This document shows, piece by piece, positions 25,246-34,887 of a DNA stretch of 64,000 nucleotides. Made by a program: the position numbers and the translations under genes. Positions within the stretch are counted from its first letter, which is position 1; each line of letters starts with the position of its first letter. The stretch covers positions 1,984,001-2,048,000 of the forward strand of contig NZ_AP024630.1 in assembly GCF_019976975.1 (NCBI RefSeq), given 5' to 3'. A model generated the notes under the pieces. It did no database searches, was not told where the DNA came from, and saw only the letters and a program-made list of their open reading frames with translations. Source of the DNA: Arthrobacter sp. NtRootA1. GTDB lineage: Bacteria > Actinomycetota > Actinomycetes > Actinomycetales > Micrococcaceae.

Positions 25246-26619
25246 ATGACCTCAGTTTCACCGACTTCGCCGCCAGGGCTGTCAATGCCGCCCAGCCCCA
25301 AAACACTTCGCAAGGTCGCCTTCGCGAGCGCCGCCGGGACCACCATCGAGTTCTATGACTTCTTCATCTATGGCACCGCCGCGGCGTTGGTCTTCCCCGT
25401 GGTGTTCTTTCCCGCTCTCGGAGCCGCGGCCGGCACCGTTGCCTCGTTCGGCACATTCGCCGTCGCCTTCTTTGCCCGTCCCGTTGGCGCGATTATCTTC
25501 GGCCACTTCGGAGACCGGATTGGCAGGAAGAGAACCCTGATCACCACGCTGCTCATGATGGGCATCGCCACTGTGATGATCGGCCTCATTCCGGACGCAA
25601 GCTCGATCGGCGTGGTTGCCCCGATCCTGCTGGTAGTACTCCGTTTCGTGCAGGGCCTCGCCGTTGGCGGCGAATGGGCTGGCGCCACCCTCCTCGTGGC
25701 CGAATACGCTCCCAAGGGAAAACGAGGGCTCTTCGGTTCATTCCCGCAGATCGGCCCTTCCGTTGCCTTTGCCCTTGCCAGCGGCACGTTCCTCATCACC
25801 AACCTGACGCTGGGGGACAAATCGGAGGCCTTCATTACTATTGGCTGGCGGGTCCCCTTTATTCTCAGCGCAGTGCTCGTACTCGTGGGTCTATGGGTAC
25901 GGCTGAGCATCGAGGAAACCCCAGTCTTCAAGAACGCAGCCAAGGCAGGACAAACCGGCGCCAAGCTGCCGGTCCTTGAATCAATCAAGCGCCAGCCGCG
26001 CGAAATAGTCCTTGCGGGCGGCTCCCTGACGCTCCTTTTCGCCTTCTTCTACATTGGCACCGCTTACCTCACCAGCTATGCCACGAGCACCTCGGGCATG
26101 CGGCTAAGCCGGGTGGAGGTGCTGAGCACCGGCATCGTCGCCTCTCTGTTCGTCGCCGCCGCGACCCTGGCCTCCGGTGTTCTTTCTGACCGCTTCGGCC
26201 GCAAGAAGGTCATCGCCACCTCTTGCATCCTCGCCGTGCCGTGGTCCCTCGTGCTGTTCCCGATTCTCAGTGCCAACACCGTTTTCGCCTTCGGCCTCGG
26301 GCTTACCGTCACCCTGGTGATCTTCGCCATCGCCTACGGGCCCGCCGGGGCACTGCTTCCGGAGCTTTTCGACACCCGGTACCGCTACACCGGCGCCGGC
26401 ATGGGCTACAACCTTGCCGGCGTGGTCGGCGGAGGCATTGTGCCGCTCGTGGCCGCCCAGCTGGCCGGCACGTCCGGGGCGTGGTCCATCGGGGTCCTGC
26501 TTGCCGGGCTCGGCGTGTTCAGTGTGTTCTGCACCCTGGCACTGCCCAACCGCGAAAACCGGGGCTTGCAAGACGGCAAGCCGCAAACCCCTCCGGAGCA
26601 CACTGACGGCATCAAATAA
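25246..26619 (+). CDS. MFS transporter, metabolite:H+ symporter (MHS) type
   Basis: A 457-residue 12-helix carrier of the ProP/ShiA group. The N terminus KVAFASAAGTTIEFYDFFIYG is the family hallmark, followed by FGHFGDRIGRKRTL and GLAVGGEWAGATLL. AAAGGAG precedes the ATG. Members carry organic acids, osmolytes, shikimate or alpha-ketoglutarate. It is convergent with the GAF-LuxR gene. No enzyme neighbour identifies the substrate. Confidence 0.87.
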   Translation: MTSVSPTSPPGLSMPPSPKTLRKVAFASAAGTTIEFYDFFIYGTAAALVFPVVFFPALGAAAGTVASFGTFAVAFFARPVGAIIFGHFGDRIGRKRTLITTLLMMGIATVMIGLIPDASSIGVVAPILLVVLRFVQGLAVGGEWAGATLLVAEYAPKGKRGLFGSFPQIGPSVAFALASGTFLITNLTLGDKSEAFITIGWRVPFILSAVLVLVGLWVRLSIEETPVFKNAAKAGQTGAKLPVLESIKRQPREIVLAGGSLTLLFAFFYIGTAYLTSYATSTSGMRLSRVEVLSTGIVASLFVAAATLASGVLSDRFGRKKVIATSCILAVPWSLVLFPILSANTVFAFGLGLTVTLVIFAIAYGPAGALLPELFDTRYRYTGAGMGYNLAGVVGGGIVPLVAAQLAGTSGAWSIGVLLAGLGVFSVFCTLALPNRENRGLQDGKPQTPPEHTDGIK

Positions 26620-26651
26620 CCGGGCTCGTCCCCCGGCCCTAGGTAACTGAG

Positions 26652-26716
26652 CCGTAGCGAGACTGCAGATGGGGGAGCGGGGCTGTCGACGAAGAACCGA
26701 CAGCCCCGCGCTACGG
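26652..26716. terminator. Two-part terminator hairpin
   Basis: An inner 12-bp stem (26677-26688 with 26698-26709) sits inside outer arms CCGTAGCG (26652-26659) and CGCTACGG (26709-26716). It lies between convergent genes and overlaps the last codons of the GAF-LuxR gene. Confidence 0.7.
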
Positions 26717-27565
26717 AATAAGGCCCAGCCGCCGGGCGCTGGACACGGCCTCGAGCCGGTTATGCGCGGACAGCTTGGTCATCGCGTTTTGTAGGTAGCT
26801 TTTAACGGTCACCGCCTTCAGGCCCAGGCGATCCGCCGTTTCCTGGTACGAACAGCCGAGCGCCACCTGCGCCAGGACATCGAGCTCCCGGCGGGCCAGC
26901 CGCACAGTCGGATGGACTGCGTGCGCGGGAGGTGGCGCCAGGTGACCGCCGATGAGGTCCAACTGCCGTGCCAGCTCAGGGTCTGATACGGTACCGGCCA
27001 GGGAGCGCAACTCGGCGTGGGCTTCCCGAACATGCTCCAGCCAGCTCCGGTCCACGGTCCGAGCAGGTTCGGCCCTGGCGGTATCGAGGATCGAGACCCG
27101 CCGGTCCACCTCGTCCCGGACCCGGAGTTCCTCTGCCATCTCTGTGGACGCCTCAGTAGCCTCGCGCACAACGCTTTCCCCCAGCGGGGAGCGGTCCCTG
27201 CTGGCGATGTACAGTACCGCCCGCGACGTGCCCTGGACCACCACGGGAACGGCCGCCACCGAAGTCAGCAGCTCCCGGCGGACGGCCAGATCGTATTCGT
27301 GAGTGATTCCCTTGGAGGCGATGTAGTTCTCTACGAGGAACGGCTGCCGTTGCGTGAGGACGCGGCCGCCGAGGCCCGCGCCGGGGACGACAACCACGTG
27401 GTGCAGGCTCGACGTCGCGGTGCCCAGGAAATCCGTCAGCTGCATCTGGTCGCTGCTGGCCAGCCCGGCGAAGAGTACGGCGGAGCGGAACCTGCCGGAG
27501 AGCTGGCGCAAGGCTGCGCGGAGCAGCTCCCGATCGTCGGGGCGGAAATAGGCGTTGGGCTGCAT
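26711..27565 (-). CDS. GAF-domain LuxR-type regulator
   Basis: A 284-residue regulator. Residues about 15-150 form a GAF-like sensory domain (GAGLGGRVLTQRQPFLVENY, ASRDRSPLGE). The C terminus has a LuxR HTH: LARRELDVLAQVALGCSYQE, TADRLGLKAVTVKSYLQNAMTKL. This layout is common in actinobacterial activators of CoA-ligase and catabolic genes. It lies beside, and in the same orientation as, the acyl-CoA synthetase at 27891. Its target is unproven. The signal is probably a small molecule. Confidence 0.85.
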   Translation of the reverse strand: MQPNAYFRPDDRELLRAALRQLSGRFRSAVLFAGLASSDQMQLTDFLGTATSSLHHVVVVPGAGLGGRVLTQRQPFLVENYIASKGITHEYDLAVRRELLTSVAAVPVVVQGTSRAVLYIASRDRSPLGESVVREATEASTEMAEELRVRDEVDRRVSILDTARAEPARTVDRSWLEHVREAHAELRSLAGTVSDPELARQLDLIGGHLAPPPAHAVHPTVRLARRELDVLAQVALGCSYQETADRLGLKAVTVKSYLQNAMTKLSAHNRLEAVSSARRLGLIP

Positions 27566-27890
27566 GAATTATCTCCAGATGCCGCGGAAACCCGTCACTG
27601 CATGTAACGGAAGATCAGTTGTTAGTGCCGTACGACCAATCCCAATTGACGAGGCCGCCCGGCGATCCGGCGAGAGTTGGCCAGGATTCTGACCGACCGG
27701 TCCGTGTCCCGGTAGGCGAGCTGGACTGGCCGAAAACCTATGGGGAGTGCCGCCGTCGAATATTGCCCACTTTTGATTCCGTCCGTGGCGAGATCGACCA
27801 GGGTGCTGTGTTCGTCGATTTGGGAGGGGCGGAGCGGCGCCGGAGGAGGCGCGAAGACGCCCCCAAGCCGGGCCAGCCGGAGCTGGAGCG
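27566..27890. other. Gene-free stretch between acyl-CoA synthetase and GAF-LuxR genes
   Basis: A minus-strand frame of 90 codons (27622-27894) begins with GTG overlapping the synthetase stop, but shows no recognisable domain. No clear terminator or palindrome was found, so the stretch is left unassigned. Confidence 0.5.
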
Positions 27891-29504
27891 TCACAGCTGC
27901 AGGATGCTTGAGGCCTCTTCGCGGAGTTGAATCTTCCTGATTTTGCCTGTCACAGTGGTAGGAAATTCGTCGACCACTATGACGTAGGCCGGAATTTTGT
28001 AGCGGGCGAGTTTGCCGTCAACGAACGCGCGTATCGCTGGGACATCGAGAGGCTTCGCACCCGCTTTCATTTTGATGCAGGCGCAAAGTTCCTCGCCGTA
28101 TTTCTCGTCCGGTACCCCGATGACCTGGACGTCTTCGATGTCCGGGTGGCTGTAAAGGAATTCTTCGATTTCGCGGGGATAGATGTTTTCTCCTCCACGG
28201 ATGACCATGTCCTTGATCCGACCAACTATCGAGCAATAGCCGTCCTCCCGCATCACGGCGAGGTCCCCGGTATGCATCCAGCCGTCGGCGTCGATCGCCT
28301 CCCGGGTCTTGACCTCATCGTTCCAGTACCCCATCATCACGGAGTAGCCGCGGGTGCAGAACTCGCCCGGTTGACCTCGCTCGAGGGTGACGCCTGTTGC
28401 CGGGTCAATGATCTTGACCTCCAAGTGAGGGTGAACCCGACCTATCGTTTCCGTGCGGCGTTCCAGATCGTCATCGGCCCGGGTTTGGCAAGAGACCGGA
28501 CTGGTCTCGGTCATGCCGTACGCGATGGAGATGCCGGTCAGGTTCATGTCCTTGATGCAGCGCTGCATGACCTCGACCGGACAGACAGATCCGGCCATGA
28601 TTCCCGTGCGCAGGCTTGACAGGTCGTAGGTGCCGAACGTGGGGTGATTCAGCATGGCGATGAACATCGTCGGCACACCATAGACGGCGGTGCAGTTCTC
28701 CTCAGCTATGGCACGGAGGGTTGCTGCAGCGTCGAAGCCCGGCGATGGGATCACCATGGTCGTTCCGTGGACGGTGCAACCGAGGTTGCCCATGACCATC
28801 CCGAAGCAGTGATAAAAGGGCACTGGGATGCAGAGCCGATCATCAGGCCCAAGGCCGATCAGCTCAGTGGTGAAATAGCCGTTGTTGAGGATGTTGCGGT
28901 GGCTGAGAGTGGCCCCCTTGGGATACCCGGTGGTTCCGGAGGTGTACTGGATGTTGATTGGATCATCCGGCTTCGTGGCAGCCAGTCGCTGGACCACGAC
29001 ATCCTGTTCCAGGGTTCGGCCCGAATCAATGAGATCGGTCCAGTCATTGGTGTCCAGATATGTCACCCTCTTCAAGGACCGCGTCTCATCCGTGGCTTCC
29101 TCGATCATGGCCCTGTAGTCGCTCCCCTTGAAACTTGAGGCGGCGATAAGCATCCGTAAACCGCTGTGGTTGATGGCATAAGAAAATTCATGTGTGCGGT
29201 AAGCGGGATTGATATTGACCAGGATGACACCGATTTTCGCTGTGGCGTACTGGACCAGTGTCCACTCGGCGCAATTGGGTGCCCAGATGCCCAACCGGTC
29301 GCCCTTCTCCAGACCAGCTGCAATCAGCCCCCTGGCCAGATCGTCGACGTCGCGGTCAAGCTCGGCCCAGGTCCAGCGCCGTCCGGAGGCTGCTTCGACC
29401 AAGGCCTCCTTGTCGCCGTAAAGAGCAACGGTCCGTTCAAAGGACCGGCCAATCGTTTCGGAAAGAAGGGGTGGCAACAGCGCGCCCTTCTCGTAAGACC
29501 TCAT
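27891..29504 (-). CDS. Acyl-CoA synthetase (AMP-forming), FadD type
   Basis: A 537-residue adenylate-forming enzyme. YTSGTTGYPKG is the P-loop, AYGMTETSPV the A5 motif, HTGDLAVMREDGYCSIVGRIKDMVIRGG the hinge, and TVTGKIRK holds the C-terminal catalytic Lys. The ATG at 29504 has TTGGAG upstream; a GTG at 29561 is also in frame and would add 19 residues. It activates a medium or branched carboxylic acid with ATP and CoA. The downstream-transcribed genes are not related, but SDR and thiolase genes lie just upstream on the same strand. Confidence 0.88.
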   Translation of the reverse strand: MRSYEKGALLPPLLSETIGRSFERTVALYGDKEALVEAASGRRWTWAELDRDVDDLARGLIAAGLEKGDRLGIWAPNCAEWTLVQYATAKIGVILVNINPAYRTHEFSYAINHSGLRMLIAASSFKGSDYRAMIEEATDETRSLKRVTYLDTNDWTDLIDSGRTLEQDVVVQRLAATKPDDPINIQYTSGTTGYPKGATLSHRNILNNGYFTTELIGLGPDDRLCIPVPFYHCFGMVMGNLGCTVHGTTMVIPSPGFDAAATLRAIAEENCTAVYGVPTMFIAMLNHPTFGTYDLSSLRTGIMAGSVCPVEVMQRCIKDMNLTGISIAYGMTETSPVSCQTRADDDLERRTETIGRVHPHLEVKIIDPATGVTLERGQPGEFCTRGYSVMMGYWNDEVKTREAIDADGWMHTGDLAVMREDGYCSIVGRIKDMVIRGGENIYPREIEEFLYSHPDIEDVQVIGVPDEKYGEELCACIKMKAGAKPLDVPAIRAFVDGKLARYKIPAYVIVVDEFPTTVTGKIRKIQLREEASSILQL

Positions 29505-29821
29505 GCCTGCGCTCCAATGCCATGGCAGATGGAGCGGGGTTGTTTCGGGGCGGGCTTGCACCCTACCAGCTTTGACTTATTGGGAGGAGCGGTGTCGGTG
29601 CCCGGCAACGCTGCCCTAGTCACATCACGCAAGATGCATCCGTTCTCTCGTAAGGGTCGTCGGTGAGAAAGCCTTTAGGTGGAATGGGAAGTACTCAAGG
29701 AGACAGCAGCCGGCTGGTGTGCCTTGGTGTCGCTGCCCCTCAGTTGGTGGCCTTGGTCGGAGCTTCAGACCCGGGTGGCGGGTTTCTGAGCCTGCAAGAC
29801 AGCTGTGCTTTGGATTCATGC

Positions 29822-29835
29822 GTGATGAACATCAC
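29822..29835. promoter_or_regulatory. CRP/GlxR-like site
   Basis: GTGATG-AA-CATCAC is a perfect palindrome and matches GTGA-N6-TCAC. It lies about 320 bp upstream of the acyl-CoA synthetase ATG in the AT-rich part of the intergenic region. Confidence 0.4.
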
Positions 29836-30013
29836 AGTTAACAAAGACTAACCCAATTTTCAGTTAAAGCCCACTAATTGACTTGGCATTTTCGAGGCAT
29901 CGAGCATCTAGACCGAACCGCCTCGGCACAGCAAACCTCTCTTCATTTCTGTCCGGTTGCGCAAGGTTTTGCAATCAATTGCCGGAGGGCGATTGAGTGC
30001 GACCGCGGCTAAC

Positions 30014-30072
30014 GGTGGGGCGCCGTTTCGTTGCGATAGGTGATGATCCGGGTGATCATCCGGCGCCCCACC
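30014..30072. repeat. Nested inverted repeats
   Basis: Outer arms GGTGGGGCGCCG (30014-30025) and CGGCGCCCCACC (30061-30072) are perfectly complementary. Inner arms GATGATC (30042-30048) and GATCATC (30054-30060) directly abut the right outer arm. It may be a terminator of the SDR transcript or a remnant of a mobile-element end. Confidence 0.55.
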
Positions 30073-30230
30073 GAGATCAGTGCGGTCTTGAGCAGTCGCA
30101 AGGGGGCGCTGCTTCCCGCCGCCAATGTTTTGCTCCTATTTCACGAGTGCGGGCGAGACCGCTTCGACGGCCATCGTGCCAGTCAGGGCCTGCGCGTGGA
30201 CCCCTCAGACATTGCCCTTGGGGGGACCGG

Positions 30231-30992
30231 CTATTTGGGTCCCATTCGAATCGCGCCGTCAAGGCGGATGGTAGTGCCGTTCAGCATGGGGTTATTGATG
30301 ATGTGGGTAACCAGAGCAGCGTATTCGGAGGCTTTCCCGAGTCTCGAAGGGTGTGGGACTTGCTGACCGAGAGATAGTTGGGCGTCTTCGGGTAGGCCGG
30401 CCATCATGGGGGTTTCAAAGATGCCGGGGGCCACGGTCATTACTCGGATGAGGTGACTGGCCAGTTCGCGGGCTAACGGCAAAGTCAGTGCTGCGACGCC
30501 ACCTTTGGAGGCGGCATATGCGGGCTGGCCGATCTGACCGTCGAAGGCGGCTACTGAAGCTGTGTCGATGATGACACCGCGTTCGCCATCTAAGGGATCG
30601 GTGGCCGCCATCTTTTCCACGGCAAGACGGATCACGTTGAAGGTGCCGCTCAGATTGATGCGCACCACCCGTTCGAAATCGGCAAGTGGCAGAGGCCCGT
30701 TACGACCCAGAGCCTTGCCGGGAGCGACGATGCCGGCGCAATTGACGACGATGCGCAAAGCTCCCAATGAGGCAGCGAAATCTACTGCTGAGCCGACATC
30801 TTCGGTTGATGTCACATCGGCAGGCATGAAGTGGGCGCCGGTTCCAAGAGCCTTTGCCGCTACTTCACCGTCCGATGAAGGCAGGTCTACCAGTACCACT
30901 TGGGCACCCTGGCCGTGCAAGGCAGTGGCGGTAGCGTGGCCGAGCCCGGAGGCTCCTCCAGTAATCAGGGCAACGGCTCCGTTGACGTTCAC
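30231..30992 (-). CDS. SDR, 3-hydroxyacyl-CoA dehydrogenase type II (HSD10-like)
   Basis: A 253-residue SDR. The cofactor motif is TGGASGLG (about 11-18), the Asp of VVLVDLP selects NAD, NCAG follows, and YAASK is the catalytic motif. The long insert [28 protein letters not shown] and the C-terminal pattern match HSD10/FadB2-type enzymes. These oxidise 3-hydroxyacyl-CoA, including 2-methyl-3-hydroxybutyryl-CoA of isoleucine breakdown. A thiolase gene lies 33 bp upstream in the same orientation, which strongly supports a beta-oxidation role. Confidence 0.87.
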   Translation of the reverse strand: MNVNGAVALITGGASGLGHATATALHGQGAQVVLVDLPSSDGEVAAKALGTGAHFMPADVTSTEDVGSAVDFAASLGALRIVVNCAGIVAPGKALGRNGPLPLADFERVVRINLSGTFNVIRLAVEKMAATDPLDGERGVIIDTASVAAFDGQIGQPAYAASKGGVAALTLPLARELASHLIRVMTVAPGIFETPMMAGLPEDAQLSLGQQVPHPSRLGKASEYAALVTHIINNPMLNGTTIRLDGAIRMGPK

Positions 30993-31025
30993 GAAGTTCT
31001 CCTAAGGGCATGAGGCATATTACGG

Positions 31026-32225
31026 TCAGCTGGTGGGTGTTTTTGAGCGTGTGTGCAGGATCAGGGCATCGCCTTGGCCGCCGCCCCCGCACAGGGCGAC
31101 TGCGCCGGTGCCGCCGCCGCGGCGTTGAAGTTCGAGGGCAAGGTGAAGCGCTATTCTTGCCCCAGACATTCCGATCGGATGACCCAACGCGATGGCGCCG
31201 CCGTTGACATTTACGCGGTCAGGGTCGACTCCGAGTTCTTGGGTGGAGGCAATGCCTACTGCAGCGAAGGCTTCATTGATCTCGATTACATCCAGGTCAG
31301 CGGGTGAGATGTCAGCTGACTCGCAGGCTTTGCTTATGGCGCGGGACGGCTGTAACTGCAGGCCCGAGTCCGGGCCGGCGACCATGCCGTGTTCTCCGAT
31401 TTCGGCCAGCCACGTCAGGCCCTCCGCCTCGGCGTGCTGTTTGCTCATGACCACGACGGCGCAGGCCCCGTCGTTAATGGTCGATGCGTTCCCGGCAGTG
31501 ACAGTTCCGCCTTCACGGAAGGCAGCGCGCAGTTTCGATAGATTCTCAACAGTCGTTTCGGGGCGGATGCCTTCGTCTCGCCGCAACCAGGTACTTTCGC
31601 CCTTGCGGCCACGAATCTCTACGGGAACGACCTCTTCGTTGAAGATACCGTTGTCCCAGGCGCGTGCCGCAAGCTGGTGGGAGCGTGCAGCGAACGCATC
31701 CTGACTTTCCCGGGCTATAACGTCCTTGTCGTTACCGGCTTCCGTCAGCAATCCCATCGGCTGATCCGTAAAAGCGTCTTGGAGGCCATCGAGCGCCATA
31801 TGGTCCAGGACCGTAACGTCACCGTACTTGTAGCCCGTCCGGGAATTCGGTAGTAGGTGGGGTGCCTGGCTCATTGATTCCATACCACCCGCGATAATGA
31901 CGTCAAAAGCGCCCGACCGGATGAGCTGATCTGCCAATATGATCGATTCAAGCCCTGAGAGGCATACCTTATTTATGTTCAGCGCGGGGGTCGTCATGGG
32001 GATCCCCGCTTTGACGGCGGCCTGCCGGGCCGGCATCTGTCCTGCCCCGGCTGTGAGAACGTGGCCCATGATGACGTACTGCACCTGCCCCGGTTCAATA
32101 GCGGCCTTGGCGAGAGCGGCGCTGATGGCGATACCGCCGAGCTCCGCGGCGGATAAATCCTTCAAGGATCCGAGTAGGCGCCCGATCGGGGTGCGTGCTC
32201 CAGCCACGATCACAGAGGTACGCAT
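31026..32225 (-). CDS. Acetyl-CoA C-acyltransferase (thiolase)
   Basis: A 399-residue thiolase. The nucleophile is Cys88 in [10 protein letters not shown], the His is in [12 protein letters not shown], and the second Cys is in [16 protein letters not shown] precedes the ATG. Thiolases of this group cleave 3-oxoacyl-CoA, including 2-methylacetoacetyl-CoA, to acetyl-CoA plus a shortened acyl-CoA. It leads the probable thiolase-HSD10 operon and is divergent from a TetR gene with palindromes between them. Confidence 0.9.
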   Translation of the reverse strand: MRTSVIVAGARTPIGRLLGSLKDLSAAELGGIAISAALAKAAIEPGQVQYVIMGHVLTAGAGQMPARQAAVKAGIPMTTPALNINKVCLSGLESIILADQLIRSGAFDVIIAGGMESMSQAPHLLPNSRTGYKYGDVTVLDHMALDGLQDAFTDQPMGLLTEAGNDKDVIARESQDAFAARSHQLAARAWDNGIFNEEVVPVEIRGRKGESTWLRRDEGIRPETTVENLSKLRAAFREGGTVTAGNASTINDGACAVVVMSKQHAEAEGLTWLAEIGEHGMVAGPDSGLQLQPSRAISKACESADISPADLDVIEINEAFAAVGIASTQELGVDPDRVNVNGGAIALGHPIGMSGARIALHLALELQRRGGGTGAVALCGGGGQGDALILHTRSKTPTS

Positions 32226-32362
32226 GAAATGCCTTTCGAAGCGATGGGGAGGTAGTGCGTCAGGAGTGATCCACTTGCTGTTCCGTTGAATGCTTTAGCG
32301 AACCAGTAGAGACCTTCTCCGTTCAGTTGGGACACAACAAGTCACTCCACAGCTACGTGGAG

Positions 32363-32426
32363 CAGTACTGGATTACAGGCCACAGTACTGGCGCTGCGCG
32401 GGGAACGCAAGTAGTCCGGCAGTACT
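32363..32426. promoter_or_regulatory. CAGTACTG palindromes between thiolase and TetR
   Basis: CAGTACTG occurs at 32363-32370 and 32383-32390, 20 bp apart; CAGTACT recurs at 32420-32426 in CAGTACTATCG. GTACTATCG is also present at 33412-33420 before the acyl-CoA dehydrogenase. They are candidate TetR operators controlling both gene sets. Confidence 0.5.
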
Positions 32427-32435
32427 ATCGAAGGT

Positions 32436-33023
32436 ATGCAGCAACAACGTAGCGCACTGAATTTTGGCACCGTCCGACGCGCGGAACTGTTTGATGAGTT
32501 GGTCGACCTATTCTTGGCCGAGGGGTTTGCGCATCTGACGCTCGACGAAATAGCCACGCGTCTCAGGTGCTCAAAATCGACCCTTTACACGCTGGCGGGC
32601 AGCAAAGAGCAGCTCGTCCGTGCCGCGACGGTGCACTTCTTCCGGCGGGAAACCAACACCGTAGACGCGAAGCTGTCTGCCACGACCGGCTCCCGAAACC
32701 GGATCACGGCCTACGTCTCCGCAGTGGGCGAAGCGCTATCTATTGCCTCTGAACAGTTCATGGCGGACCTGAACGCCTTTGCGCCCGCCCGTGAAGTATA
32801 CGAGCAGAATATCGGCATAGCCGCGAAAAAAGTCCAGGACCTGATCACTGAGGGCGTTATCAAAGGTGATTTTCGGCAGGTCCATGCGGCCTTCGCCGGA
32901 GATTTGGCGGCGACCATGATGATGCGCATACAGCAGGGATCTGTTCGTGGTCATGCCGGCCTGGACGACGCTGGCGCCTATCGCGAATTGGCAACCATCC
33001 TGACAGCGGGAATAGGCGTTTAG
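32436..33023 (+). CDS. TetR-family regulator
   Basis: A 195-residue TetR protein. The HTH is FAHLTLDEIATRLRCSKSTL followed by YTLAGSKEQL. A helical effector domain follows. TACTAT ends 7 bases before the ATG, hinting at a leaderless transcript. Its position between thiolase/HSD10 and acyl-CoA dehydrogenase/hydratase genes makes it the likely regulator of this beta-oxidation set, perhaps responding to an acyl-CoA. Confidence 0.85.
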   Translation: MQQQRSALNFGTVRRAELFDELVDLFLAEGFAHLTLDEIATRLRCSKSTLYTLAGSKEQLVRAATVHFFRRETNTVDAKLSATTGSRNRITAYVSAVGEALSIASEQFMADLNAFAPAREVYEQNIGIAAKKVQDLITEGVIKGDFRQVHAAFAGDLAATMMMRIQQGSVRGHAGLDDAGAYRELATILTAGIGV

Positions 33024-33486
33024 CATGACCCGCAGTTTGAGGTAAATCAAAACTTGGTTTGGCGGAATGCAGTTGTTGTTCCGTTGAGCATCTGGACTTG
33101 AGAACAGCAGAGGCGTTCGTTCGGGATGCGCCGCCGCGTCCGTTGGCGACCCGCGGGGCCACCATGATCCCGGGTTTTCCGGCAAGGGAGCCTTGTGGCT
33201 GATCCCAGGCGCGATGAGGCGACTGCGGCGGGATGCTGTGGGGGATCGCGAAGGTCCGGATCCGTAACGCAGCCCCTACCCATTTTCGCGTCGCCGTTCC
33301 TTGGTGGCATTTTGCGCGCGCTTCTCGATATTCAGCCGTACCACGCGGATGGTCAGCACCGTGGCACGAATAAAGGGGTCGTCCGGCATAGCCAAGAAAG
33401 GACCGTTGTGCGTACTATCGTACGAACGACAGTATCTATTCCAGTCTGCTGGGCGTCCGCTTGGCTGGCATTTGGGAAGGACCCTC
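33024..33486. other. 463-bp region upstream of the acyl-CoA dehydrogenase
   Basis: No gene was recognised. The right part carries CGTAC-TATC-GTACG (33411-33424), a perfect palindrome sharing GTACTATCG with the TetR promoter. Confidence 0.6.
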
Positions 33487-34695
33487 ATGACCCCGGTTAC
33501 ACACACCGTGCCCTCAACGGTGGAGAAGATGTTGGGCATTGTGTGCCCACACGCTGATTTCCTGTCGGTGCAAAATCTGCTTTCACCCGATGAACGGGTA
33601 CGTCTGAGCGTGGTCCGGGATTTTTTGCAGAGGCAGATCCGCCCGGTGGTTGGCGACTATTGGAATGAGGAAAAGTTTCCTGCCGAATTGCTCCCGGACT
33701 TGGCAGCGCATGGGCTAGGGGACCTTGAGCTCTCCGGGGGCAGCCGGTTGTTTACCGGCCTGGTTCATGCCGAGCTGGCGCGGGCCGATCTGTCTTTGAG
33801 CGCCCTGGTTGGCATTCATAATGAGCTGGTCGTAGGCCTGATCGACGTCTTGGGATCTGAGGAGCAGAAGGCGCGGTGGCTGCCACGGCTGCGCAACTTC
33901 CAGGCCCTGGGAGCATTTGCACTCACCGAACCGGAGCACGGTTCGGACGTCGCCGGTGGTCTGGCCACTACCGCGGTGCGTGACGGGAATGACTGGGTGA
34001 TCAATGGAGCAAAACGCTGGATCGGGGCCGGTACGATCGCTGATTTCGCCGTCGTCTGGGCGCGTGATGTCGCCGATGGGCAGGTTAAGGGATTCCTCGT
34101 AGAGACCGATCGCGTCGGGTTCTCCGCTAGCAGGATCAAGAACAAGACCGGACTTCGGATCATGCCGAATGCGGACATCGTTCTGGACGAGGTGCGCATC
34201 CCGGCCGCCAATGCGTTGCCTGGGGCTCAGAGCTTTGCGGCTGCCAATTCCATGCTTCGCAACTCCCGCGCCTGGGTCGGTTGGCAGGCAGCCGGCGTGC
34301 AAATGGCAATTTTTGACGTGGCACGGGACTACATTCTGTCGCGACACCAGTTCGGGAAACAATTGGCGAGCTTCCAGCTCATCCAAGAGCCCCTGTCTCG
34401 GATTCTCGGCCACACCACTGCAAGCCTGGGCCTTATGGTTCAGATTGCCCGCCTCCAGGAAGAGGGGACCTTCGACATGCCCCACGCCGCTATGGTGAAG
34501 GCCACCACTACCTCGCTCGCCCGGGAATCGGCAGCGCTAGGACGGGCGCTGCTGGGTGGAAACGGCATCGTCACCGACCACGAGATGGCCAAAATATTCA
34601 GCGACGTCGAAGTTATCTTCACCTACGAGGGCACCTACGAAGTCAACGCCCTCATCGTGGGCCGTGCCGTTACTGGAGTCTCGGCCTTCGTCTGA
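33487..34695 (+). CDS. Acyl-CoA dehydrogenase, glutaryl-CoA dehydrogenase-like
   Basis: A 402-residue FAD-dependent acyl-CoA dehydrogenase. FALTEPEHGSD is the FAD/substrate motif, RHQFGKQLASFQLIQ follows, and Glu381 in FTYEGTYEVN is the catalytic base; its placement in YEGTY matches the glutaryl-CoA dehydrogenase group. GGAAGGA precedes the ATG at 33487. Longer in-frame readings cross a region with no coding character. It would create the 2-enoyl-CoA for the hydratase that follows. Chain specificity could be short or branched. Confidence 0.87.
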   Translation: MTPVTHTVPSTVEKMLGIVCPHADFLSVQNLLSPDERVRLSVVRDFLQRQIRPVVGDYWNEEKFPAELLPDLAAHGLGDLELSGGSRLFTGLVHAELARADLSLSALVGIHNELVVGLIDVLGSEEQKARWLPRLRNFQALGAFALTEPEHGSDVAGGLATTAVRDGNDWVINGAKRWIGAGTIADFAVVWARDVADGQVKGFLVETDRVGFSASRIKNKTGLRIMPNADIVLDEVRIPAANALPGAQSFAAANSMLRNSRAWVGWQAAGVQMAIFDVARDYILSRHQFGKQLASFQLIQEPLSRILGHTTASLGLMVQIARLQEEGTFDMPHAAMVKATTTSLARESAALGRALLGGNGIVTDHEMAKIFSDVEVIFTYEGTYEVNALIVGRAVTGVSAFV

Positions 34696-34887
34696 GGCCG
34701 TCTTCGGAGGGTGCGCTTTGCAGCCACCCCACAAACACGATGCCCTGAAGAAAAATCGGTGTCACACGTTCCCGGCCTTTCGGCTGGGAACGATGATCAA
34801 CCTTCAGGCCGTGATGAACAGCGACGCTTCGGCGTTATTCTGCCGGCCCATTGCCGCGGTTGATCCGCCGCAAGGAGGAGGACTTAC

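Larger units (their letters stand above)
29562..30230. other. 669-bp gene-free stretch with CRP-like site and composite hairpin
   Basis: No complete gene was recognised. It holds a CRP-like palindrome (29822-29835), an AT-rich segment near 29840-29885 that may contain the synthetase promoter, and a nested inverted repeat (30014-30072). A minus-strand frame of 38 codons from a TTG at about 30122 has AGGAG upstream. It could be a tiny gene or the end of a decayed one. Confidence 0.5.

Noticed and set aside
27622..27894. Minus-strand 90-codon frame starting with GTG that overlaps the acyl-CoA synthetase stop
   Set aside because: The GTGA overlap is suggestive, but there is no ribosome site and no recognised domain, and codon use looks random.
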